Shown here: in pieces, positions 25,401-40,400 of the stretch
How positions within the stretch are numbered: position 1 is the first letter of the stretch
Layout: the number at the start of each line of letters is the position of its first letter
Origin: Typha latifolia
Lineage: Eukaryota; Streptophyta; Magnoliopsida; Poales; Typhaceae
Reading direction: 5' to 3'
Assembly (NCBI GenBank): GCA_019914945.1
Contig: CM034111.1
Span: 1,240,001-1,304,000 of the forward strand
DNA: 64,000 nt
Notes under the pieces: model-generated
What the model saw: only the letters and a program-made list of their open reading frames with translations
Told to the model about the DNA's origin: nothing
Databases searched by the model: none
Made by a program: the position numbers and the translations under genes

Positions 25401-28400
25401 ATTCCCCAGTAACCTAGTGGAATTCACAAATGTTTGAGTGAACAAGATGATGAACAAACATAGTTAGAACTTGGAAATAACCACCAGGAAGAGTCAACAA
25501 CACATTACAAAAAGGATCATATCATATACAGGATTAAGAAAATCTCCAAACTCCAAACAAAGATAAAAAGAGAAACATTCAAGTTGAACCATACAACAGA
25601 TAAAAGGAAGACTTCTGTGTCATATGCTAAATTCCAGTGTCTAACATGATTTACTCCCAAGATCTAGGATTGCCGTGCTGCTCAGTACCAGCACCCGGCA
25701 TGAGAGGTGCCGCATGGCACCCCTCCTCTTGCTTCCTAGCGAATCATCATTGTGAAGCAGCTGGAGGAGGCAATTAATGGCGGAGAATGACGTTATGAAG
25801 CCATCACCCTTTCCTCATCCACTACTTTAAATTAGATCAGCAAAGCAGATCATTTTTATTTCAACCCATTTACCCATCTTATCCGAACCACCCTTTCTAG
25901 GGCTATGAAGACAGAGGAGAGAAAAGCGCGACAGTGAGAGCAAAGAGGAGAGTGTCGTCAGTGGTGGAGGCTCCGTGGCAGGTGGTGGATCCTGATCTTT
26001 TTCTCTCCCTCTCTTGCATGGGGACTGCGGTGGAGCCTCCATTCTTCCGGCACGGTAGACAAGTGTTGCAGCGCAAGCTATGCTGCAGGCACGGCAATCC
26101 TTGCCCAAGATAATGTTCAACTCTGCTTCTCTGTTCATAGGAAGTTGACAATAGTAGGGAACAAACTATGACTGGTCACATCTGATAAAAGTGGCATAAT
26201 AGCAATTTTGATGAAGAAAGTGATGAAGAGAAGTGAGAGAAATCCTCTTCTTTTCTTTTCATTTTAGTGCCGGCATGGGTAGAAGATAAAAACTATCAAC
26301 ATAAAGCCAGATAATAAAAGCTATCTAGCAAAATACCATACGAGTTAGATCTTAAAGGATGAAAATTATTGTGAAGTCATCAACATTATCATTATTCAAG
26401 CCTTCTTTTGAAGACAACTCAAATTCTTAGAAGGCTCATAATAGAATTGACAATTTGTCCAACTGGTTGTCAAGCTGCATCAACCCTCTATAGAAATGGT
26501 ATCAAAAACTGACCCAAAAAAAATCGAGCAAGAGAAGATCTTACAATGAATATAACCAACTCAGAGAAATATTCATACCTCGTCGGCAGTCAACCCTGAG
26601 TCATCACGGCTGATATCCTTCATAATGATCTATCAGGGTGGAATAAAAAGTATACCAGGAAAATTAGTTAGTTATAAGACACCTATCCAATCAAACGAAC
26701 TGGCAGCTTGCAATAAAGCAGCCGCTAGTCTCATAAGTTTACTGACAGTGAATTCAAACATGCATGCACTAAAGAAAGCAAATGAACAAGAAAAACTAAG
26801 TGGAATCTCACCAATCTAAGCTAGAATAAACAGCCATCCAAGAAAAGGAGAAAGAAGTTGGCATATAACTATTAGTTGATTAACAATAAATGTAGTAAAA
26901 GCACATCTACATTTTCTTAAATCACCCATAGTGACTGCTGATGTACCTATATTCTTATATAATGCTCAAGGGATATTGTAGCATATATACATGTATATAT
27001 ACATTTTAATAATGAGAAAGAACCTAAAGTTGTTCCTCTCATAACATGGCACTTGAGCTAGTTTCATCTATCCAGCGGTCCAACCTAGAGTTGTTCCTCT
27101 CACAACATAGCACTTGAGCTAGTTTCATCCATCCACTTGCAGTGCATGAGAGATGCACATAAGGGGCAACTTAAAAGGTACTATATACATTATTGATCTA
27201 CTACCAAACAACTTAAGCTTTTGGATTATATCTCAACCACTCTCCAAACTCAAGTAGAGCAAAAAATATCTCAAAGTTCATTACTATTAAACAATAAAAC
27301 CATGAGTAAAGGAGACTGAGGTGGAAGAGACCACAAATCTTTATAAGGCATCAAGGGCACTTTTAGATGGCATCATGATCGGCTATTTAAATTCTTAATT
27401 TCCTACTACAAACACTACTTAAGCCAAAAAAGGAATCTAATGAAGTAGCACATATTTTCCATTTAACTGTATTATGGCCAGTCATATCTTACTTCAGGTG
27501 AAATTGAACTTTCACGAATAACTGTAGGTGTAGACTGAGTTTAAGAAAGTTTTGAAGTCATTGCAAATTTATATTTGAAACATCCCAATAATATGTGCAT
27601 CTTTATCGAATTTCAAGTTCCTTTCTTGAGGAAGTTCAAGGTTATGCAATAAAGTTTCCAGGATGAATGTCCAATAACAATTAATCCAACAAAGGTTATG
27701 CAATTAATCTCAAAATTCACTTCCAGTAAACTGCCTGAGTCAATTTTTAGCATTTTACAATTACTGAAATTCTCCATAAATTCAAAATGGTAAAAAAAAA
27801 ATGAAAATCTGACAACAAAATATTAAACAACGGGAACATAAATCAAGCAACCAAACAGCTGTACACCGTAATAGAAAAATGTTTCAGGTACTCGAGACTA
27901 TTATAGTATTATATGTGCATGACATAATAGGCATACTCTAGAAGGCACAGTACACACCAACAATAATGAATATTTAGGAAGTTCCCAGATAGCTTGAGAT
28001 TGTTAGAAGAAAAAGGAAAACAAAGAAGAAAATAGCTTAACTATATGGAATGGTTTAAAAGTTACCTTTCTCCCGGTAACTCTTCCCTGCAAATCAGAGC
28101 ACCTAGCCTGCAAGACCATTAATTATCCAACAATAAGAATAAGAGAAAACAGCATCCACTAATAGCTGTCTGTAAAATTCAATCAAATAAACCTCAGCAA
28201 CAGCAGCCCTTGATTCAGCAGAAGCAACTGTTCGCCAAGCATCAGCTAATTCTTCTCTCATTTTCTCCACTTGTTGCATAGAAGTCTGTACTGCTTTCTC
28301 ATTGTCAAGTGTTAGAGAACGTACACGATCTCGTTCTTCCTGAAGCTCCTTCTTAGCTTCTGCCCAATCTCTCTACAATAATGAGACTCATCAATGAGCT

Positions 28401-31400
28401 TGACAAGAAAATGTATGCACAAGAATAATATGAAAGATGTATATACAACCATCTTTAAAAGACCATGGATTCCGGTTTTAGCCGATCTCGAGATGGAACA
28501 GCCAAAACAGATTAGTATCAGCCATAGCTAATCCAGATCCTAACCTAAAACTAGTATGGTGATTGATTTTGATATGGGACGGAACAATCCATCTTGATCA
28601 TATTCGGCTAAAACGGGTTGAAATTGGTTTTCATATTAGATCCGATCTAGGGAACATCAGTAATTGATAATCTCAATTGCCTTTTTTTTCAAGTTTTCAG
28701 ATTTTACTCTAGCATTCACCTTTCATCATTTGTCATCGAGCTTGCCATCAAGCGTCAAAGGGGGAAGGCGAACAAGTGAATCGCTGCTTAGAGGGGTACC
28801 ATGCAGCACACCTCGTGCCACATGCTGATACGCCACCGACACAGTAAGTGTCGATCGACATGCCCCGTGTTGGTCAACATTTACAAGTAATCTACAACGG
28901 TGATTTACAAGATTTAGAAATTTACTAATTCAGTCCAAATTTATTATGGTTTTGAATGAGTATTTTTTTTTGTTTTTAGGCTTCATATGTGATAAATTTT
29001 ACTTATTTATATTCTTCAATCACTTTTCTAAATATTTAAAAAAATCATGTATTTTTAAATAATATTTAGAATTTTACTTAATAAAAAAATGATCTGATTT
29101 GATACGGGAGACTGATAAGACCGATATGTATCGTTTTTTGGGCAGGTCGATCCCGACCCAATCTCGAGTTTTAAAACCTTGCAAAAAAAAAATACCAAAC
29201 GCCCATAATACACCAAAATTGGAGGGTGTCGATTAGCATGACGGATAGCAATCACATTGTACGATCAAGAGGGCTAGTTTGAACCATGGAAACAGCTCGT
29301 CAGGTTTATAGCAGTAGTGTTGTGTATATCTTGCCCTCCTTAGACCCTTAATTAGAGGGGGTCCAAACACACAAGGAAGCCTTCTTTTTTTTCACGATGA
29401 AATTGAATACACAAGTGAATCATTAGAAAAAAGATGGGAATAAATTGGTCAAATTTTCTATAAGCAATTGTAATAGAAAAGGTGGTATAGAAAAAGATAG
29501 CAAGGAAGAAGAGAACTTATGTGCCCGAAGTAGGAAATAATGAAGGGATAAGGGAGAACTAACATCACTCCGGTAACATTGAACCTTGCTAACATTAAAA
29601 GTACTTGATATATGGTTTTGATAATTTTGTTTCGTCAAAAACTAAAATGTAACCAACCCAAAGAGTTTGATGAGATAAGGAAGAAATTAGGATATCAATG
29701 TGAAGGAATTGTGTTTGGATCATATATTTCCCATCAAACAAAAATTTCCAAACGAATAGCAATACCATATGTGAAGGAGAAATTAATAATATGGATCAAA
29801 TTCTTGTTAAAGAATTCAAACATCATGCACAAAATAACAAGATAAGGATTCATCATGTGCGATGAAATAAAAAAAATGTGTGTAGTATGTGTCTAGGAGC
29901 TAGATAGCAATTAGCAAATGATCATATAATGTTGGGATTACCTGGAATCTATGTAAATCTTTCCCATTCTGATCTAGTGGACTTGAAGTCACAACATAAA
30001 AATAAGCCGAAACACATCGTTATTGAAGCTTTTCAAAACCTAGGGCCAACTATAGTGTAAAAAACAATAACTGAAAGTTCCACAATGGAACATATGATAT
30101 ACCAAACCACCATAAATGCAGGAAAGAAATCTTACTTCGACTCGTTGTACATATTCTTCATGCTTTCTCCTTTCCAGAGCTCTTGCCTCCTGAGTTACGC
30201 ATACACAAAGTATTCAGCAAAACGCTAATGAAGTTCAAGAGAAGATTAATATAAGATACATGTTGATTGATGACAATCATACCTCACGAACATCATCAGT
30301 GCTCTGTATTGTGTCAAGGCTCGACTGGAATAATGACAAAAGATAATCTGATTATATATGATAAGTACAAAAGCATATATGACCGCTATTATAGGTAAAT
30401 ATCCATGCTTAAAATAATACTATTTGAAAAGAACAAGACAAGTGAGCACATATATAGAGTATCTATTTCATTGCGAGACATAACGAGCTAACCATCAGGA
30501 GACTACATGCCACAAGCAGGGGGAATCCATGGAATTATGAAACATGAGAAATCTGAACCAAACATGACAACAACCCTGGAACCTAATTGAAACACGTAAG
30601 AGTGGAAAATGGAAATAAGCAAGCACCTGAAGACGATGCACTCTCTCTGACAAACTGCGCATTTCTTCCAGAGCTCTTCTCTCTGAGTTCACTAAGAACT
30701 CCTTTTCATGCTTCACAATAGACACCTATAAAGTAATCAAATAAGTGTCAGTGCCAACATTTAGATTATGCACCTGTTATCAAATAATGTATTCTCTCTA
30801 CCTCCATAGATAGCTTTCGTGAGTTCTCCTCAGAAGCTTGTAAAGACTCAGAACTTTCCCGGAGCCTCTTTTGGTAATCAACCAATAAATGTGTCAACTC
30901 CATATTTCTAGCTGAAACTGCAGTAGCTTCCTTCCTCTAGAAAACAAAGTAGAATAGGGTCAAAACAACTATTCGGTGAACGTGGACATACAAGAAGCCA
31001 GGAACTATTCCGCATTGAAGGAAATCCACTAACAATAAACAAGCTATAATGAAGCACAACTACCATGAAAATGGTGAACAATGGCTACAATAAGAAATGA
31101 GACAATCCACCTGATGTTCAAGCTCCACCATGAAACTATCAAGTCGTTCTCTAGCAAAACTCGCTTCTAGAGCCATCTTATCACGCTCTGATCTCGATAT
31201 TGTGAGCTCGCTCCTAAATGAATTAGAGGAAAATATTATTGCAGATGACAAATAGAAGGATAAAGCAGAAACAAAGAAATAAATAGCGAAATACAATTAC
31301 AGAAGATGAGTAGAAGGATATGCAGGAAAGAAGAATAAATTGCTGAGTACTACACTCATCCTACTCATTCTGGATTGCCAAGTATCACTCTCACCCAGCC

Positions 31401-34400
31401 CACAATTTGAGCTCAATCATACAAGATCTTACACTACAACTAGAATTTAACTCAAATTTTGGATTTGATCTGTTTCAAGTAGTGGATGTCCACAGTTGGT
31501 TCCAGGAATCATAGCCGACCAAAAATCCGTTTGGTATTCTTACTTTCTATACTTTATTGTCACAGGTTTTTAGTTGTCAAAAGAGCCTCTAAAAGATGAG
31601 GTAAGCCTCATCACAGGAACGCCCTTTTTTGAAACTATGGTTGTTCTATTACTAATAAGTAATAACTGCAACTCCTACATGGAATTCAAACAAATATCAT
31701 ATAAAATGTCTTGTTATATTTCTAGACAAAAATATCTTATAGAAGAAGTTCAAATTCATCACTAGGATCAGTTGTCCCTGGATTAAAGAATAAATAATAG
31801 TAGTAATCCTCCATAAATTCTGGTTGTATATTTTATACTCAATAGTACGCCAAAGTACATATATTCTGTTGTCCCTCATTAATAGCAACTATTTCTGAGA
31901 GCTTGCCTATTATCCAAAACATGATCGAATAAACATGATCCAAGAATGTAACTTGGGTCCGATAATATCAAATCCACTATCCTCCAAAAATTAACTTAGT
32001 CATCTACCCTAAAAGAATCTTAGCACAAGAAAAGATGACCACAGAAGAGGTTATCCATCTACAAACAATCAATCATACAGAACCAGCATTCATGAAAAGA
32101 CTCAGGTTTAACAATGTTAAATAGTTATTATCTCATCCAAGGGGGGGAAGAACAAACCAATCTATAGAAAATTCTTTTACTGTACTGTATGCCATTATTG
32201 CCTAACCAAACTACTTGATTAAATAAACATTCCAAACCTACTAATTGTTTATAGCATGATAACTCCGCCATCATGGATTAGTCAAAGTGAAAAAGACCGA
32301 AGCATCAAAAGCTATTCTGACAAAGTCCAAAAACTACCTTAGTTTAACCAAATCCTCCTCAAGGTTTTTAGCACGCCTGATGAGTAGCTCATACTCTTTC
32401 TTTGAAACTTCCTGAGAGAGAAATATTTATAATAAATTATTAACATCCAGGAAAAAAGAAAATATATCTAATGATCTTAACAAGCATGATCAAATTTAAT
32501 TAGTATCCTTAAGATAAATACTTGGGAATCTTCAAACGCAAGCATAAGCTCCTTCTTTCCATCTTCTGAAAAACAATTGTTCAAACTATCACCATAAGAT
32601 ATAATAGAGTTTCACAACCTCAAAAGATCTTGTAATGTCTATATGACACAAGAAAATAATCGAAAATGAAGAAAAGAGGACCAGATAGGATACATTTTCG
32701 CAGGAGAAGACATAACAAAAAGAAACCATGAATGTACGCTAACCTGGAATAGCTTCAGATAAAGCATGGGTAGGCCTAGAAGTACGAATCTTACGTTCTT
32801 CTTCATACAATCTCTTATACATTGCAACCTGGAAATGGAACAAGAAGAAAGGATCAAACATCATGCAATGGGTATTTGCTCTGTCAACGGATAATGGACG
32901 ATAAAATCATGCTTTCATTTAAGATAAGTAACCACTGATTCACAGCCATCACATACAGAGCTATGGAGTGATTCGATCATGCGCCCTTGCTCCTCTGATC
33001 TTCTCAAAACTGCTTCAACTTTCGATGCTGCCTGATCACTGACTTTCTGCAGTTCAATTTGGAAACCGTCCTACAAAATACTCAAGGAGAACAAACAAGA
33101 AATCTAATTACTTCAGGATCAGAAAAGAACAATCAAACTCAAAAGTATAAATAAATATAAGCCTAACTTGCTTAGCAAGTGTAGTAACTTCTCCAGTTCT
33201 CTTTATAGTGAAAGATAAGATACCTGTGAATAACTATCAGAGAAAATGAAAATAAAAGGAAATGGCACTTACCCTTAGTTCTGTGTCCCTCTTTTCAGCT
33301 TCATTAGAAAGCCTATGCACTTGGCTTCGTAGTTGGACATTCTGCTCAACTAATCCCTTAATATCCTTAAAATTCATCTGCAGAAAATTAAATACGCAAC
33401 ACTACAAGTGTAAGATAAGGTCCAAAACAAAAACTAACAGAGGCTAGCACAAGAACAGCTAACTTGTTCGTGAACTTCTTTTCCAGCATCAACACCATTT
33501 TCAAGATCTATTGAACTTGTAGAAAGAGAACCGACAACATTTGTCAATGGGCTAGCACCACAGCGAAGTTGAATATCTTGGCATTCCTTCAAAAGAACTG
33601 CTACCTATCGTCAGAGAAAACACAGATTCAGCAAGGCAAACTGTAGTCCCATTACGGTAGTGGCGTGATAAAATAATGACTCGCAAACATCATAAAATCT
33701 AAGAGAATATTCTAATAAAATTATGTCTAGTAGAGATGGTCAAAAAGAAATAATTACACTAGAATTAAGTCAATTAACCATATAAACAAATTGTAGGCCA
33801 AACAACTTACTTGTTTCTGAAGATCATTCATCTCCTTTTGTGCAACATTATAATCACGTTCACGCCTTTTCAACTCTGACTGAAAGATATTCTAATAGCA
33901 TAACAATACATCTTAAAGAAGAAATTTTTGGTAATATATTCTGAGAGCAATATACCTTCAGATTCCGAATAGTATTCTCAAAATTGTCATGTTCCAACAA
34001 AGCCTGCTGCAATTTTTGATTCATCAGGGAATATGATTCTGCCATTCTCTCATGTTCAGCTGAGACAGATAAAGTAGCAGAGTCAAACATCTGAATTGCG
34101 AGAAACATGAAATTTGAAATTACAGAATTATCGATTCGACCTAATTATACCATAGCCTGCCAAAACAGTGCCTCACAATAAGATAATACTCAAAAATTAA
34201 AGGCAAAAAATAGCATGCAAAGCAAAAGGAGATATTCTTTGGATTCCAAAGAGAGTAACTTGGGGCTGTGCAGATCTTAATACATTCATTCATATAGCTG
34301 ACAGCAAATAGCTCTAGTTGTACAGTCTTGTAGTATTCCCAATAAGACTAGGCCCAATCAAGTGGAGTGAAGTTAAAGATGATAGAAAACCATTCATACT

Positions 34401-37400
34401 GAGCTATGCAATTTAGCATATCGATCTTCTACTGAAGTTCATAACTGGTGATGTGCTCAAGAGGAAGTAACATCCAGGAACATATGATGTACCACACATG
34501 CAAATTTCATGTAAACCTCTCATATAACTCTATATATCTAAACAACTTTCAAATTTAAGGAAAAAGAAGAAAAGAATTGATAAATAAACAGCTTGAGTCA
34601 ACTGGGTCACTACTTTTGTCTTCATCCAACAATGACAATTTTGGTGCCAGATGAGTTTCAGAAACAACAATGACAGAAAATATGTATACCAAAATCCCTA
34701 CCAACTTAAGCCTTAACCCAACAGTATGGGTCAGCTAGAGCACAACTCATAAATGAGATGGCCTTCACAAGAATTTACAAACTTCTACAATCAGCTGTCA
34801 GCCTAAAATCAACCGAAAAAATATTAGTTTGAAATTTCAGGCCAAAGCAAAATAGAGAAACAGAAGGCTACCAATAAAGGTACAGGAATTCAGCTATCTG
34901 AGTAGCAATGTAATGCCATGCATCCCAGGAGCAACCCTTCCATAAATCTAGAGAAGGTCCATACGAAAAAGAAAGATGACAACTTTTAATTTTAGGGACT
35001 TGTCTTCATCTCCAAGGTGCATTTGAGTCAGAGAGGAACAACAACTAATCCTAATTTGACACCAGTATAAAAGGATAATAAAAAGCAATTTTTAACATTG
35101 GCGATAACACATTTCAACTGACGAAAGGCCACATTGCACTTCATCAAAATATATCTCAACTAAAATTTAACATATTCTCAAACTAGTTCAATATTAAAAA
35201 TAATTAACATAATCCAAAAAAAGCTTAACTGCTCTAAGAACATTCCAACTTCTCAGACAGACCAGAAATGGAGTTTGCAGGAAAATGAACCAACTATAAG
35301 GCCAAAATATAATTAGAAAAATAAATGGGCTAATTTACAATTTGAAACATTGTCTACCTATTATACAAGTAGAATCCATCAACATCAACCAATTAAGAAC
35401 ATGCATTGTAAATAATAGTACAATAATGTAACCATCATATAGTGAAAATTAGTCACCGTATGATAACTACCATGTGTCAGATCAGCATCCATACGGAAGA
35501 AACAATAGATAGAATTTTGACATCAATTGGCAAGGAAATGAAATTTGCTTTGGATTTATGTAAAAGTAGATTGGTTTCTCAAAAACAAAGGTATCCTATT
35601 GCATGAGACTCCCACCTATGCAGGGTCTGGAAGGGAAATTAAAGTGATTTTCAAGATAGAGAAATAGATGGGATTACCTCGTTCATCTAAAATGAGCTCA
35701 GCTTTCTCTTCTATTTCATGCAGAACCTGCAAATTTGAAATGGAAAAAAGAAATTACCAATGGCAAGGAGGAACCCATGAAAAAGAATATACCAGCCAAA
35801 ACAAATCAGATTACAATTTTATGTTTTTTATATCTCAGACCTTGACAAAAATCTAGCAGAAAGAAAGAGTGCATAGTTTAGTATCCAAAACAATTAATTA
35901 GAGAAAAAACATGGGAAGGAAGTGTAAAACATAGAGCTTGACAAATTACGACACCAATAATTGATATCCTGAGTAGGGTTCAAGTTAGATCCAACTAATT
36001 ATGTGATCCGCATAAAGTTTGCATAAAAAGGAAAATCAAATGTTGTATTTACAGCCGATATAACTAATATGTATCGGTCGATACAGCCGATATCAGACTA
36101 ATACTGCACAGAAACCAACAATGTTTCAACCCCGACTTCAAATCGATAACACGGCCGATACCAATACATATCAGTATCGACGATACTTCGAACAATGGTT
36201 GTTGCTAGGAACCAAGCTTGTTGAAGTAATAGCATCTAAAGTCGTGAAGTTTTAACATCATGATTTTATGAATGATTTCTCGTCCAAAATTTTCACAATT
36301 TTACATGGAATGCTTTAGAATACTGCTATAAGTAGTTTGCTTCAACTTGATAAAATGAAAAAAGGAAGGGTAGAATCAGCGATATAGGATCGACATTTCC
36401 AACTAAACTTAATTTTTCATGTAGCTTGTCAACAATTAAACAATTACCTATTTGACAAGGAAGAAAAAAGCAATACAGAGATTACCATATGAACAAAGAG
36501 CAATGAGCACATCATGAAAACATACATATCAGGCTTCATATTTAATTGACCTTCAATACCAGAATAACAAGGAGAAGACCAACCTCAAAAGGTTGAGCAA
36601 TATAACAGAAAAACTATCAGAGGTCTATCAATGAATAAGTCCACATTTTCTACCCAATAACAAGTCCCAAACCCTAATTAAGGAAGAATGAAAGGTGAAT
36701 CTCAAAGTCGCAAACCATCAGCAAAGAACCCCAATCTCACACAGTGAAACAAGAAATCATGACACATATTTTGTACATTCAAGAATTCAAAATTCTGATT
36801 TCAGATTCACACTTATATTTTACATTAAGAAGCCACAATCACAAGGAGAAAAACAGTACCCTTTCCAAAACAGCTTCTGCGTGTCTCCGGCCCCACCTCT
36901 CATGCCGTAGAGCATCAGCAGCTTCTTGATATTTTTCATACATTTTAGTGAGCTGCAGTGAAACAAAATAACACAAATAATCAACAGTGAAGGAATTATA
37001 GTACATTAACACAAATGGATATCCACATATATGCACAAGATACACGTGCATGGGGTAATTTTGTATGTATGAGAGAGAGAAAGAGAGATTAAAGGATGTC
37101 TTACACTCCAACCATCCCGAATAAGAGAAGTAGCTAATGCAGTCCCGGAAATACCAATGGGAAATTTAGGGACAATAATCTGTCCATTCCCATCTATCTT
37201 GGTACTCTCAGTTTCGCAAATTAATCTGCAAAATTAAACCCAAAAGAGAAGGAGAATTTACGAACTGCTATATTTTATTACGAATAACTAGGACAATGTG
37301 GTTTAGAAGCGAAATTGGTAAGTGGAATAGTACGAAAAGTATTATCAGCAAAATATGGGATAATATAAATATATTTCACCTTATCTATAAATGGAACTTT

Positions 37401-40400
37401 TAAATAAGTGAACTACTTTAGGTGCAGAAGAAATCAGATAAACTCGTCATCAATTCTATACATTTCAATGTTGTGAAAAGTTGATTTAGGAAGCAACATT
37501 TCAGACAAGAAACTTCAGAAATGCATGGTCAAACTTATCACAACAGCATAACAATGTCAGAAACCATCTGATTTGATAGAAAAAGATTGTCCAAAGGATT
37601 AATTTTGAGTCTTTTCTTTCTTCTTTGATACTACAATATCAACGACCACATAAATTCCATGAAATGCAAAAGATATACTTGTCCATAACCTATCATTGCA
37701 ACAATTTCAATCATGATAGACACCAACACTTTAACCATGATTAAAAAATCAAGAACCATAGAAAACCAATACGAACACACAATAGAAAATTTTGTTTTTC
37801 TATAAAACAAATCGAGGCATCTCATGTTAGACTCAATCGACATTTTGTAGAAAATTAACACTTCAAACTTACAAATTATTGAAACATATGTCACTCAGGC
37901 AGGCAACTCACCAGTTAAATCATGTGAGATCATGCAGACAAGGAGAAAATAACAAGGAAATGTGACATCAGTAACTTTAGTTTATCACCTTTAATATTAT
38001 TCACTATTCAAAAGGGAGTTTAAAATGTCAAATCCACCAAAATAGGCAGCATAAAGAAAAGGTGGGAAAAGTAAATAGAATGAGTGTCAAGTGTAATTGC
38101 TACAGCTGCATTGACTAAAAAGTGTCACTATAGGGTATCATGATGTACAGAGATAGACCAAAACCCACCTGTCAAAAGGTTATAATTTGATCCCGCACAC
38201 TCCAGTTAAATGATCAGCTGAACTCAAAGGGCCCATATTTTCATTTTAATCCTACAACATTAGAATGTCCACATTTATTTCACACAATATAAATTTCTAG
38301 AGTTTTTTAGGGCTGTCAAAATAATTGAGCCGGCTTGAGCTCGGCTCCAAAATAGGCTGAGCCGAGCTTGATCTTGAAGCTAGGCTCGAAATTAAATTTG
38401 AGCCAAGCTTGATCCCGAATCAGCTCAAAAATATATATTAATAATTATATATATATATTATTTTTTTGGAGGGGGGGGTGTGAGTGGGGTAGGATGCTTG
38501 TAGTTTCCTAACACAATTATATTTATTGCTTGTAATTTATATTTTGATAATATTTATATCTTTAAATTAGGTTTTATTTCAAGCTAGATTCAAGCTTAAA
38601 TCAATTCAAGCTTGCTCAAGCTCAAAAATGACTTGAATTAATAAGGCTTGAAATTGCTAATTGAACAGCTCATTTAAGCTCGAGCTCGGCTCGAATTTAA
38701 AATAAGCTCAAAATTTGCTCGAATTAAAATTATTTCAATTCAAAGAACCAAGCTCGAAATTAATTTCAATCCGACCCTTGATCAAAGCCAAGCTCGATCA
38801 AGCTCGGCTCGTTTACACCCCTAGAATTTTTGACCAAAATATTGCTAAAATATAAAATATTTACCAAACTGATCACTATTCAAACTATTTCCCAAACTTA
38901 GTAACATAGTTCCCATAGAGTGCTACTTCCCAAGGTAAACAAATCAAGAAAACAAATATATAGTTGATAAAATAATTAATAGGGTAAAAGGAGCTTAGGA
39001 GCATACAGTTCTTTCATATTTGAGCCAGCTTGAAAGCTAGGCATTGGAAGGATGCTAAATTCACTAGCCTTCCTTGAATTCTCCATTTCAGCTTCACATT
39101 TTTCTAGTTTATCTTTCAAGTCAGCAGCTTCCTGCACACCAACAATTATCCACATCAGATAAAGAAACACAAAGAAAAAAAAAACAATGCTCTAAAAAGT
39201 GTGCGGCAGGTACATAGCTGTCAAGGGGTTTCATAGCACATGGTGGATGGCAGGTGACTGTGCCCAGGACGGGGTCTTAAAAATATGATATAAATTTACT
39301 TTTCCTAAGCTATCTAACTTCCATATAGTCCAACATGGAAGACATAAAACTATGTAAATAAACAAGTCTATCACAATAGCACTTTAACAAACCTAACTAA
39401 AAGGTGACAATTCATTGATAATCAAGAAAAAAAGATCTTATTGTTTGTCTGCTTCTAGATATTCAAGAAAAATAAAGCCACTACATGATATTCCTGGTAC
39501 AGGAATTTCTGCGGTCTTTGCACCGAATGGTGGAAAACAAAATACAAAATATGTGAAAAAAGGAACAAAAATATAGTAACATACAATCAAAAATACAATA
39601 AAAAATCAAACTTAAGAACCGTGCAAGACTAAAAATAAATCGCAAAAACAAAACGGAAAGATGTGAAAGAAAAAAAAAAGTGTGAGACCTGACCAAAACA
39701 CTGCTTTGGTCCGCCATATCTGGTGCCACAGACCAAAATGCCATTTAGGGCGACCGCCTCAACCTTTTTTTCAAACATTGGAGAAGACTCAAAACTTGAA
39801 GGGGAAAAAAAAAAAAAAACCAAAACAACAATGCCTCACTGATAGACCTGAGAAGTGTGAAATAGCCTGTGATATGTAGATCAAGAAAAAACAAGGAAAC
39901 AGAAGAGAAGACACGACAAACGAGAAATGAATTTACAAAAATGTTAGCATAAGAACATAAGTGCATACCTTCTCAAGTTCCTTCCGGAGTGAAGCTTCTT
40001 TTTCAAGTTTCTCCATAGACTCATTTTCAGCTTGAGTCAGATGTGTCTGGTTAGGCAAGAAATAGAATCACAAGATGCATCAACAACCCTCTACTAAGAA
40101 ACTACAGTTACAGGATTCAAAATGATTTTATGTGCCAATTTAGAGTATTAGACAAGAGTATCACCTCTAATGCTTTAATAACACCCTCAAGCTCTCCAGC
40201 TTTTTTGGACCATTCTTCAGAGCTCTCTTTGTAAAGCTCCGCAAGCTTTGAAACCTTTAAAGATATGTGAAAGAGAGAGAGAGAGAGAGAGACTATAGCA
40301 TTAGACAGGAAGAATTCAGCAGAATAATGGAAAATGATATTTAAAAATAAGACAAACCAACCACTCAATTGCACGAGACAAACACAAACTGCCTGATTTT

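Noticed and set aside
25827..26138. 103-codon ORF in NUA intron 28
   Set aside because: It lies in a repeat-like intronic patch, has Pro/Arg low complexity and no domain. It is more likely a degenerate repeat than a nested gene.
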